From: Rubrivivax sp. SCN 71-131
Lineage (GTDB): Bacteria > Pseudomonadota > Gammaproteobacteria > Burkholderiales > Burkholderiaceae_C
Direction of reading: 5' to 3'
DNA length: 64,000 nt
Assembly: GCA_001724995.1 (NCBI GenBank)
Contig: MEFD01000013.1
Span: 62,001-126,000 of the forward strand
A program made the position numbers and the translations under genes. Shown piece by piece: positions 55,301 to 62,383 of the stretch. The notes under the pieces are model-generated. The model was not told where the DNA came from. It saw nothing but the letters and a program-made list of their open reading frames with translations, and made no database searches. Each line of letters starts with the position of its first letter. Position 1 is the first letter of the stretch.

Positions 55301-56108
55301 CCTCGGTGAAGAAGTGCGCATCGGGCGTGCGCGTCTGCGGGACGTTGGAGCCCCAGGCGATGATGAAGTCGCTGTTGTACCAGTCGGCGCTCTCGGGCAC
55401 GTCGGTCTGCTCGCCCCAGACCTGCGGGCTCGACGGCGGCAGGTCGCAGTACCAGTCGTAGAAGCTCATGCACACGCCGCCGATGAGCGAGAGGTAGCGC
55501 GAGCCCGCGCCGTAGCTGATCATGCTCATCGCCGGGATCGGCGAGAAGCCGATGACGCGGTCCGGTCCGTGCGCCTTGATCGTGTAGACGTTGGCCGCGG
55601 CGATGATTTCGTTCACCTCGTCCCAGGACGAGCGCACGAAGCCGCCCAGGCCGCGCACCTTCTGGTAGTCCCGCCGCTTGCCCTCGTCGGCCTGGATCGC
55701 CGCCCAGGCGTCGACCGGGTCGTGCGTCAGGCGCGCCTGGCGCCAGTGCTTGAGCAGGCGCGCGCGCACCATCGGGTGCTTGACGCGGTTGGCGCTGTAG
55801 AGGTACCAGCTGTAGCTGGCGCCGCGCGCGCAGCCGCGCGGCTCGTGATTGGGCAGGTCCGGCCGCGTGCGCGGGTAGTCGGTCTGCTGCGTCTCCCAGG
55901 TGACGATGCCGCCCTTGACGTAGATCTTCCACGAGCAGCTGCCGGTGCAGTTCACGCCGTGCGTGCTGCGCACGATCTTGTCGTGCGCCCAGCGGTTGCG
56001 GTAGGCGTCCTCCCAGGTGCGGTCCTCGCCCGTGGTGCGGCCGTGGCCGTCGGCGAAGCTTTCGCGCGGCAGCGAGAAGTAGTTCAGGCGGTCGAGAAAG
56101 TGACTCAT
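52314..56108 (-). CDS. narG: Respiratory nitrate reductase alpha subunit
   Basis: The 1264-residue molybdoenzyme reduces nitrate to nitrite at the cytoplasmic side of the membrane. The FS0 ligands are His50, Cys54 and Cys58 (STHGVNCTGSCSWK). The molybdenum-ligand region is WYNSDFIIAWGSNVPQTRTP, with the Asp of NSDF. Other family blocks are GFSPIPAMSMISYGAGSRY and STSFFYAHTDQWRYERL. The length is standard for NarG. It follows narK2 by ten bases and precedes narH, in the usual narKGHJI order. No Tat signal is present, as expected. Confidence 0.98.
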   Translation of the reverse strand: MSHFLDRLNYFSLPRESFADGHGRTTGEDRTWEDAYRNRWAHDKIVRSTHGVNCTGSCSWKIYVKGGIVTWETQQTDYPRTRPDLPNHEPRGCARGASYSWYLYSANRVKHPMVRARLLKHWRQARLTHDPVDAWAAIQADEGKRRDYQKVRGLGGFVRSSWDEVNEIIAAANVYTIKAHGPDRVIGFSPIPAMSMISYGAGSRYLSLIGGVCMSFYDWYCDLPPSSPQVWGEQTDVPESADWYNSDFIIAWGSNVPQTRTPDAHFFTEVRYKGTKTVAVTPDYSEVAKLADLWMHPKQGTDAAVAMAMGHVILKEFYFERRAAYFDDYARRYTDLPMLVLLDEQTLADGRSALVPGRFLRASDLGDRLGQDNNPEWKTLAFDSAGRLTLPNGSIGFRWGPQGRADAGRWNLEDKDARGSEAVRLKLSVLEGGAQPHAIADVAFPYFGGQPNPHFTGNEQGGDVRRMKLPVVELELAGGKRARVATVFDLQAAQYGVDRGLGSGAASYDDDAPYTPAWQERITGVPREQVVAVARQFAETAEKTQGRSMVIIGAAMNHWYHSDMNYRGVINMLMMCGCIGKSGGGWSHYVGQEKLRPQTGWTALAFALDWIRPPRQQNSTSFFYAHTDQWRYERLGMDEVLSPLADKAAYAGSAIDFNVRAERMGWLPSAPQLDRNPLVLAREAAAAGLEGKDYVAQQLQAGKLDLSCHDPDAPANWPRNMFVWRSNILGSSGKGHEYFLKHLLGTSNGVQGKDLGPQEAKPTEVKWHAQAPEGKLDLLVTLDFRMSTTCLYSDIVLPTATWYEKNDLNTSDMHPFIHPLSAAVDPAWEARSDWEIYKGFAKKFSEVCIGHLGVEKEVVLTPLMHDSPGELGQALDVRDWKRGECDFVPGKTAPAITVVERDYPNVFKRFTALGPLMNKVGNGGKGIAWNTQTEVRQLGELNGLVREEGVTKGMPRIDTDIDACEVVLQLAPETNGHVAVKAWQALSKATGREHEHLALYREDEKIRYRDIQAQPRKIISSPTWSGIESENVSYNAGWTNVNELIPWRTLTGRQHFYQDHAWMIAFGEGFSTYRPPVDVKATAPMHEQRGNGNPEILLNFITPHQKWGIHSTYTDNLMMLTLSRGGPIVWLSEVDARKIGVEDNDWIELFNVNGAIAARAVVSQRVKEGMVMMYHAQEKIVNTPGSEITNVRGGIHNSVTRIVLKPTHMVGGYAQLAYGFNYYGTIGTNRDEFVVVRRMKKIDWLDTPIGAERIVAVQAHGENA

Positions 56109-56118
56109 GGCGTCGTCC

Positions 56119-57774
56119 TCACGGATTCTTGATGTAGGCGTTGCGGCGCAGGTAGAACCACCAGTTCAGCAACAGGCAGGCGGCATAGAAGACGGCGAAG
56201 CCGTACATCGCGAGCTCGGGCGTTCCGGCCTTGATCTGGCCGCCGATGACGATGGGCGCGACGAACGCGCCGTAGGCCGCCACCGCCGAGGTCCAGCCGA
56301 GTACCGGGCCGGCACGCTCGCGGTCGAAGATCACGCCGATGGTGCGGAAGGTCGAGCCGTTGCCGACGCCGCTGGCCGCGAACAGCACCATGAAGAGGCC
56401 GAGGAACATCGGGAAGTAGGCCTCGGGCGTGGCCGACGAATAGGCCAGCTTCATGACGTAGCCGACGGCGACGGAGGCCGCGACCATCACCACCGAGATG
56501 ATCTGCGTGACGATGGAGCCACCCCACTTGTCGGAGATCCAGCCGCCGATGGGCCGCACCGCGGCGCCGACGAAGGGGCCGATCCACGCGTAGGCCAGGA
56601 TCGGCAGCGCGTTCGGGTTGTGCTGCGTGTGCTGCATGACGCCGTTGGCGTCGGGGATGTGCACGACGTCGAAGATCACCTTCATCGCCAGCGGCAGCGC
56701 CATCGAGAAGCCGATGAAGGAGCCGAAGGTGACGATGTAGAGCGCCGTCAGGCTCCAGGTGTGCTTGTCCCTGAAGATCGCGTACTGCTTGACCACCGCC
56801 TCCTTCATCGGCCCGAAGGCGGCCAGGCGCATGATCGTCAGCGCGAGCACGATGTCCAGCGGGATCGCGATCCACATGCTGATGAGGCCCACGCCGGTGG
56901 GCGGCGGCAGGTACAGCCACAGGCCGAAGAGCGCGGGGATGAAGGCCAGCGTGTAGAGCCAGGTGACCTTGGCGAAGGCGACGAGCGGACTTCCCGTGGC
57001 CGGCGAAATCGTCTTCAGGTTGTTCATGCCGAACCAGCACAGCGCCGCCAGCGGAACGAGCGAGAACACCCAGGCAAAGCCGGCGTTCTGGATCCAGGTC
57101 TGCGTGCCCGCGGGAATCTTGCCGAAGATCCAGCCGCTCTCCTTCACCAGCGTCTCGGGCGCCCCGCCCAGGGCGCCCAGCAGCGGCACCGTCATCACCA
57201 GCGGCACGACGATCTGCATCGTCGTCACGCCGAAGTTGCCGAGGCCCGCGTTCAGGCCCAGCGCCGTGCCCTGCTGGCGCTTGGGGAAGAAGGTGCTGAT
57301 GTTGGACATGGATGACGCAAAGTTGCCGCCGCCCACGCCGCACCACAGTGCCATCAGCTGGAAGCTCCACAGCGGCCACTCCGGGTGCTGCAACACGATG
57401 CCGGTGCCCAGTGCGGGCGCCAGCAGCATCGCCGTCGTCAGGAAGATGGTGTTGCGCCCGCCGGCGAGGCGGATGAAGAACGACGAGGGGATGCGCATCG
57501 TCGCGCCGGCGATGCCCGAGATCGCGGTCAGCGTGAAGAGTTCGGCCTGGGAGAAGGGGAAGCCCAGGTTGAGCATCTGCACCGTGATGATTCCCCACAT
57601 GCCCCAGACCGCGAAGCCGCACAGCAGCGCCGGCACCGAGATCCAGAGGTTGCGGTAGGCGATGCGCTTTCCCGTCTGCTCCCAGAAGGCCTCGTCCTCC
57701 GGGTGCCATTCGGCGATGTCGGCGCCGCGGCCGGTGCGCGCAGGCGCGCCGCCGCAGAGGGTGGTCGGATTCAT
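56119..57774 (-). CDS. narK2: Nitrate/nitrite antiporter, NarK2-type MFS transporter
   Basis: The 551-residue transporter has about twelve helices after an N-terminal cytoplasmic stretch. MFS and NNP signatures are visible (AISGIAGATMRIPSSFFIRL, GVGGGNFASSMSNISTFFPK, GLNAGLGNFGVTTMQ). It should exchange nitrate for nitrite and protect from nitrite build-up. It starts MNPTTLCGGAPAR at 57774, with GAGGAAA upstream. It is the second of two narK genes in tandem, a common betaproteobacterial arrangement. Confidence 0.92.
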   Translation of the reverse strand: MNPTTLCGGAPARTGRGADIAEWHPEDEAFWEQTGKRIAYRNLWISVPALLCGFAVWGMWGIITVQMLNLGFPFSQAELFTLTAISGIAGATMRIPSSFFIRLAGGRNTIFLTTAMLLAPALGTGIVLQHPEWPLWSFQLMALWCGVGGGNFASSMSNISTFFPKRQQGTALGLNAGLGNFGVTTMQIVVPLVMTVPLLGALGGAPETLVKESGWIFGKIPAGTQTWIQNAGFAWVFSLVPLAALCWFGMNNLKTISPATGSPLVAFAKVTWLYTLAFIPALFGLWLYLPPPTGVGLISMWIAIPLDIVLALTIMRLAAFGPMKEAVVKQYAIFRDKHTWSLTALYIVTFGSFIGFSMALPLAMKVIFDVVHIPDANGVMQHTQHNPNALPILAYAWIGPFVGAAVRPIGGWISDKWGGSIVTQIISVVMVAASVAVGYVMKLAYSSATPEAYFPMFLGLFMVLFAASGVGNGSTFRTIGVIFDRERAGPVLGWTSAVAAYGAFVAPIVIGGQIKAGTPELAMYGFAVFYAACLLLNWWFYLRRNAYIKNP

Positions 57775-57826
57775 GGTGGTGTTTCCTCGTGCATCCGGGA
57801 GGCGTCTGCGCCGACCGGCCATGCGT

Positions 57827-59098
57827 TCAGCGGGCGAAGGACTTGGAGAAGGGCGCGGGCGGCGCGTTGCGACCCATCAGCTCGGTGCGGCGGACCTCGG
57901 TCCAGTACATCCAGATCAGCGACACCCAGACCACGCCGTACATCAGCATGAAGGCGCTGGAGCGCACGCCGGTGAAGTCCATCAGCGCACCGAAGAGGAT
58001 CGGCAGCACGAAGCCGCCCAGGCCGCCGGCGAGACCGACGATGCCGCTGACCGCGCCGATGTTGTCGACGTACTCGTCGCTGATGTACTTGAAGACACTG
58101 GCCTTGCCGAAGGCCCAGGCCACGCCCAGCACCGCCATCAGTGCGGTGAAGGCAACGACGTCGAGGCCGATGTGAAAGGTCTTCGGGCCGTTGACCGTGA
58201 GGACGGTGAAGTCGGTCTGCGGGTAGGACAGCAGGAACAGGCAGATCCAGCTCACCCACATCACCCACCAGGTGACCTTGTGCGCGCCGTGCTTGTCCGA
58301 GAGCCAGCCGCCGATGGCGCGCAGCACGCCGCCGGGCAGCGAGAAGCAGGCCGCCAGCAGCGCCGCGGTGCGGATCTCGAGGCCGTACTCGCCGACGTAG
58401 TACTGCACCATCCACAGGCTCAGCGCCACGTAGCCGCCGAAGACGATGCTGTAGTACTGGCAGTACTTGAGCACGCGCGGATCCTTCAGCAGCTTGAGCT
58501 GGTCGGAGAATCGCACGTTGGCGGCGACCCTGTGCGCGGGGTCGCTGTGGCTGAAGAGCCAGAAGAGGATGACCGTGCCCAGCATCACCGCCGCGTAGAC
58601 CTGCGGCACCATGGCCCAGCCGAAGGCCACCACCAGGCCCGGGGCGATGAACTTGTTCACCGCCGCGCCCGAGTTGCCGGCGCCGTAGACGCCCATCGCG
58701 AAGCCTTGCCGGTTCTTCGGGAACCAGCGCGCGACATAGGGCGTGCCGACGGAGAACGAACCGCCGGCGAGGCCGACGAAGAGGCCGATGACGAGGAACT
58801 GCCAGTACTGCGTGGCGTAGGCCATGAGCCAGATCGCCGGCACCGTGGCCGCCATCAGGATCGTCATCACGATGCGGCCGCCGAAGCGGTCGGTCCAGAT
58901 CCCCAGCGGCACCCGGATCAGCGAGCCGGTGAGCACCGGCGTGGCCGTCAGCAGGCCGAACTCGGTGGCGCTCAGGCCCAGCTGCTTCTTCAGCGGGATG
59001 CCGATGACGCCGAACATCATCCACACCATGAAGCACACGGTGAAGGCCAGGGTGCTGACCACGAGCACCGACAGCGCCTGGCTCTGCTTGCTTCTCAT
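57827..59098 (-). CDS. narK1: Nitrate transporter, NarK1-type MFS
   Basis: The 423-residue protein has twelve predicted helices and NNP-family blocks (TATPVLTGSLIRVPLGIWTD, GLAGGSFSVGTPYVARWFPK, GVYGAGNSGAAVNKF). NarK1 proteins are usually proton-nitrate symporters, which would start nitrate uptake before the antiport by NarK2 takes over. The start MRSKQSQALS was chosen for its AGGAGGGG site seven bases upstream; a longer frame would extend into the promoter gap. It heads the nar operon, so the promoter lies in 59099-59254. Confidence 0.93.
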   Translation of the reverse strand: MRSKQSQALSVLVVSTLAFTVCFMVWMMFGVIGIPLKKQLGLSATEFGLLTATPVLTGSLIRVPLGIWTDRFGGRIVMTILMAATVPAIWLMAYATQYWQFLVIGLFVGLAGGSFSVGTPYVARWFPKNRQGFAMGVYGAGNSGAAVNKFIAPGLVVAFGWAMVPQVYAAVMLGTVILFWLFSHSDPAHRVAANVRFSDQLKLLKDPRVLKYCQYYSIVFGGYVALSLWMVQYYVGEYGLEIRTAALLAACFSLPGGVLRAIGGWLSDKHGAHKVTWWVMWVSWICLFLLSYPQTDFTVLTVNGPKTFHIGLDVVAFTALMAVLGVAWAFGKASVFKYISDEYVDNIGAVSGIVGLAGGLGGFVLPILFGALMDFTGVRSSAFMLMYGVVWVSLIWMYWTEVRRTELMGRNAPPAPFSKSFAR

Positions 59099-59185
59099 GA
59101 CCCCTCCTGCATCATCGCCCGGCGATGCTAGGCAGCGCACCGAGGGCGCGACATCCGCCGATACGGCGTCTCGCGCGCGGCAGAT

Positions 59186-59215
59186 GAACGATGGCACCCG
59201 CGGCGGCCATCGTTC
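59186..59215. terminator. Perfect 10-bp inverted repeat between TRAP gene and nar operon
   Basis: GAACGATGGC (59186-59195) and GCCATCGTTC (59206-59215) are perfect complements around a ten-base loop, 40 bases after the TRAP permease stop and about 90 before narK1. There is no T tract in the leftward direction. It could be a transcript-end hairpin for the TRAP operon or an operator or leader hairpin of nar. Confidence 0.45.
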
Positions 59216-59249
59216 GAATGGACTAGGGGCGGCGCTCTTGCGCCGACGT

Positions 59250-59263
59250 TTGTGTCAGGTCAA
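59250..59263 (-). promoter_or_regulatory. Weak FNR/Crp-type site upstream of narK1
   Basis: On the minus strand TTGACCTGACACAA resembles TTGAT-N4-ATCAA at four of five and three of five half-site positions. It overlaps the TRAP stop codon, about 150 bases before the narK1 ATG. nar operons are normally activated by an FNR-type regulator, which is why it is listed, but the match is poor. Confidence 0.25.
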
Positions 59264-61210
59264 GACAACCGGGCGCGATCGGCGCAGCCATTGCAGCAGA
59301 AGCGGCAAGGCGATCAGGCCGAGGCCCAGTGCGTCGGCCCAGGCGTGGGGATAGACCAGCAGCAGGCCGGCGGCAACGAAGGCCAGGCGCTCCCACCAGC
59401 GGCAGCGCACCAGCGCCCAGTTCTGCGCGCCGCAGGCCAGCGCGGCGATGCCGGCGGAGGCGGTGACGGCGATCCAGGCCACGTCCCACCACGACACGCC
59501 GGGCGGCGGCTTGAGCAGCAGGCCGGCCCCGGCCGGATCGATCACGAAGACGAAGGGCAGCAGGAAGGCCGGCAGGGTGTACTTCCACGACTGCAGCGTC
59601 GTCTTGTAGGGATCGCCGCCGGTGATCGCGGCGGCGGCAAAGGGCGACAGCGCGGTTGGCGGCGAGACTTCCGAGAGCACGGCGTAGTAGAAGATGAACA
59701 GGTGCGCGGCGTAGTCGGGCACGCCCAGCTTGGTCAGCGCCGGGGCGGCGATCACGGCGCAGATGATGTAGCTGGCCGTCACCGGCACGGCCAGGCCGAT
59801 GACCCAGACCACGAGCGCGGTGTAGATCGCCGTCAGCAGCAGGCTGCCGCCGGCGTAGTCGATGACGATGGAGCTGAACTTCAGCCCGAGGCCCGTCTTG
59901 CCGACCACGCCGACGATCACGCCGGCTGCGGCACAGGTGGCGGCCACGCTCAGGGACTGCCTGGAGCCGTCGCTCAAGGCGGCGATCAGCTTGGGCGGCC
60001 ACATCGCCGTCTCGCGGTTCAGGAAGCTGACGCCGAAGGCCACCACGGTGGCCCAGAACACCGACATCAGCGGCGAAAAGCCATACACCATGAAGCCGAC
60101 GATGGCCACCAGCGAGAGGAAGTGAAACCAGAACCGCGTGGCCAGCTGCAGGGCCGTGGGGCCGCTGCGCACCTCCACCGTGGCGGTGCTGCCGAGTTTC
60201 CTGGCGTCCAGCTCGACCATCAGGAACAGCGAGAGGTAGTACAGGCAGGTGGGAATCACCACCATCAACAGCACGTCGAGGTAGGAGATCTTCAGAAACT
60301 CCGCGATCAGGAAGGCCGCGGCCCCCAGCACCGGCGGCGAGATGATGGCGCCCAGGCCGCCGGCCGCGAGCAGTCCGCCGGCGGCGTTGGCGTCGTAGTT
60401 GGCGCGGCGCAGCATGGGCCAGGCCACGGTGCCGATGGTGACGGTGGTGGCCACGCCCGAGCCCGAAGGCCCGCCCAGCAGGAACGACGAGAGCACGACG
60501 GTGCGCCCCGCGCCCGAGCGCTTGCCGCCCAGCAGCGCGAAGCTGAAGTCGAGGAAGAACTTGCCGGCGCCCGAATGCTGCAGGAAGGCGCCGAAGATCG
60601 TGAACATGATGATCAGCGTGGCCGAGACGTCGATGGCGGTGCCGAAGATGCCTTCGAGCGACATGTACATCACGCCGACCATGCTGCCGAGGTCGTAGCC
60701 GCGGTGCGTCCACTGCCCGGGCAGGTAGGGGCCGAGGAAGGCGTAGGCACCGAAGAGCATGACCACGATCGGCATGATCCAGCCGGTGGTGCGCCGGCAC
60801 GCTTCCAGCACCAGCGCCACGAAGACCACGCCGAAGAACAGGTCCCAGTCGTCGGGCCAGGTGCTGCGGTCCCAGAACTCGTCGCCCCCCAGCAGCAGGT
60901 AGGCGATGGTGGCCACGCCGAGCAGGCCCAGCAGGACGTCGTACCACATCAGGCGGTCGCGCAGCCGCCGCGCCGCCGGGAAGGTGAGGAAGATCAGCAG
61001 CAGCACGAAGCCGACGTGCACCGGCCGCAGCACCTGCGTCGGCACGATGGACGCCGCCGCGTACAGGTGGAACAGCGACATCACCACCAGCAGGACGGTG
61101 ACCAGCAGCGCGAGGCCGCCGCCGAAGTGGCTGGTCGCGCCCTCCTCCTCCTCGATGAACTGCTCGGCAGCCTTGCGCTGCTGGTCGCTGACGACGTCGT
61201 CGGAGGCCAT
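59255..61210 (-). CDS. TRAP transporter fused permease (small and large membrane subunits)
   Basis: The 651-residue polytopic protein joins the four-helix small subunit and the twelve-helix large subunit of TRAP importers in one chain, the form usually paired with TAXI binding proteins. The large-subunit signatures are MFTIFGAFLQHSGAGKFFLD, SSFLLGGPSGSGVATTVTIG and AAGGLGAIISPPVLGAAAFL. Uptake is driven by sodium or proton gradients. The start is ATG 61210, 88 bases after the TAXI gene, so the two are co-transcribed. The substrate is unknown, most likely an organic acid or amino acid. Confidence 0.92.
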   Translation of the reverse strand: MASDDVVSDQQRKAAEQFIEEEEGATSHFGGGLALLVTVLLVVMSLFHLYAAASIVPTQVLRPVHVGFVLLLIFLTFPAARRLRDRLMWYDVLLGLLGVATIAYLLLGGDEFWDRSTWPDDWDLFFGVVFVALVLEACRRTTGWIMPIVVMLFGAYAFLGPYLPGQWTHRGYDLGSMVGVMYMSLEGIFGTAIDVSATLIIMFTIFGAFLQHSGAGKFFLDFSFALLGGKRSGAGRTVVLSSFLLGGPSGSGVATTVTIGTVAWPMLRRANYDANAAGGLLAAGGLGAIISPPVLGAAAFLIAEFLKISYLDVLLMVVIPTCLYYLSLFLMVELDARKLGSTATVEVRSGPTALQLATRFWFHFLSLVAIVGFMVYGFSPLMSVFWATVVAFGVSFLNRETAMWPPKLIAALSDGSRQSLSVAATCAAAGVIVGVVGKTGLGLKFSSIVIDYAGGSLLLTAIYTALVVWVIGLAVPVTASYIICAVIAAPALTKLGVPDYAAHLFIFYYAVLSEVSPPTALSPFAAAAITGGDPYKTTLQSWKYTLPAFLLPFVFVIDPAGAGLLLKPPPGVSWWDVAWIAVTASAGIAALACGAQNWALVRCRWWERLAFVAAGLLLVYPHAWADALGLGLIALPLLLQWLRRSRPVVLT

Positions 61211-61298
61211 GGGGGCGCCTTTCGCTGCGCTCGCGGACGCGGTGGGTCGATTGCGCGCGGCGCTCAGGGCGGACGCGAGGATTCCGTCCGCACCCGTT

Positions 61299-62258
61299 TC
61301 AGTTGGGGAACTTCACGCCGCGTTCCTCGAAGTACTTGCGCGCGCCCGGGTGCATGGGAATGGGCGATCCGGCGGCCTGGGCCTCGAGCGTGATGTTCTT
61401 CGCCTCGCGGTGCACCGCAACCAGTTCGTCCTTGTGTTCCATCAGCGTCTTGACGATGGTGTAGGCCATGTCGTCGCTCATCTTCTTGTCGGCCACCAGC
61501 AGATTCCAGACGTCGATGTTGCCGACGTCCTTGTCCTGGCCCTTGTACGAACCGGCTGCAACGCTGCCCTTGACGTAGAGCGGGCCCCACTTCTTGTTCA
61601 GGGCGTCGGCGTACTGGGCGTGATCGAGCAGCTTGATCGTCAGGCCGGGCGTGGCCGCCAGGTCCGTCAGGGCGGCCGTGGGCACGCCGCCGACCCAGAT
61701 CAGGCCGTCGATCTTGCGGTCCTTGATCGCATTCACGCCTTCGGCGACCGACAGGCGCTCGCGCGAGACGTCCTTGGCGATGCCCGCGGCCTCCAGCAGG
61801 CGCAGGGCCATCACCTCGGTGCCGCTGTTGGGCTCGCCGGTGGAGATGCGCTTGCCCTTGAAGTCGGCCAGCGTCTCGATGCCGCTGCCGGCCACGGTCA
61901 CGGCCTGCATCTTGTTCGGGTAGAGCACCATCAGCGTGCGGGCCTCGACCGGATGGCTCTTGAACTTCCCGGTACCCTGGGTCGCGTCGTAGGCCGAGTC
62001 GGCCATGGTGAAGCCGAAGTCCTGCTTGCCCTGGCCGATCAGCTGCAGGTTGGCGACCGAGGCGCCGGTGACTTCGGCGGTCGCCTCCCAGCCCTTGACG
62101 TGCTTCGACAGGATGGACGCCATGCCGCCGCCCAGCGGGTAGTAGACGCCGCCGGTGCCGCCGGTTCCGATGGCCAGCCGGGTCGTGGTCTGCGCGGCGA
62201 GCGGGCCCGCCAGGCAGAGGGCCGCACCGACCAGGACTCCAGTCAGCATTCGCTTCAT
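61299..62258 (-). CDS. TAXI-family TRAP transporter substrate-binding protein
   Basis: The 319-residue periplasmic protein has a signal peptide (about 1-22, ending PLAAQ). The TAXI pattern is RLAIGTGGTGGVYYPLGGGM with ISTGEPNSGTEVMALRLLEA and LIWVGGVPTAALTDLAATPG. A strong GAGGAGAG about eight bases before ATG 62258 decides the start over a longer frame. It feeds the fused TRAP permease downstream. Ligands of this family include glutamate and other small acids; this one cannot be named. Confidence 0.92.
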   Translation of the reverse strand: MKRMLTGVLVGAALCLAGPLAAQTTTRLAIGTGGTGGVYYPLGGGMASILSKHVKGWEATAEVTGASVANLQLIGQGKQDFGFTMADSAYDATQGTGKFKSHPVEARTLMVLYPNKMQAVTVAGSGIETLADFKGKRISTGEPNSGTEVMALRLLEAAGIAKDVSRERLSVAEGVNAIKDRKIDGLIWVGGVPTAALTDLAATPGLTIKLLDHAQYADALNKKWGPLYVKGSVAAGSYKGQDKDVGNIDVWNLLVADKKMSDDMAYTIVKTLMEHKDELVAVHREAKNITLEAQAAGSPIPMHPGARKYFEERGVKFPN

Positions 62259-62383
62259 GTTCACGCTCTCCTCGAGAAAGGTTACGGAACCCGCCGCCTC
62301 GCCGCGGTCCGGGTCGGGCCAGCGAGTGTAGCGACGCGATCGGTCGCGCCGCATGAGGGAAATCCGCGCGCCGCCGGCGCGGC

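Noticed and set aside
52089..56132. Very long open frame on the plus strand opposite narG
   Set aside because: It mirrors narG codon by codon in GC-rich DNA; its composition (Val, His, Arg, Asp rich) has no family resemblance, and narG is certain.
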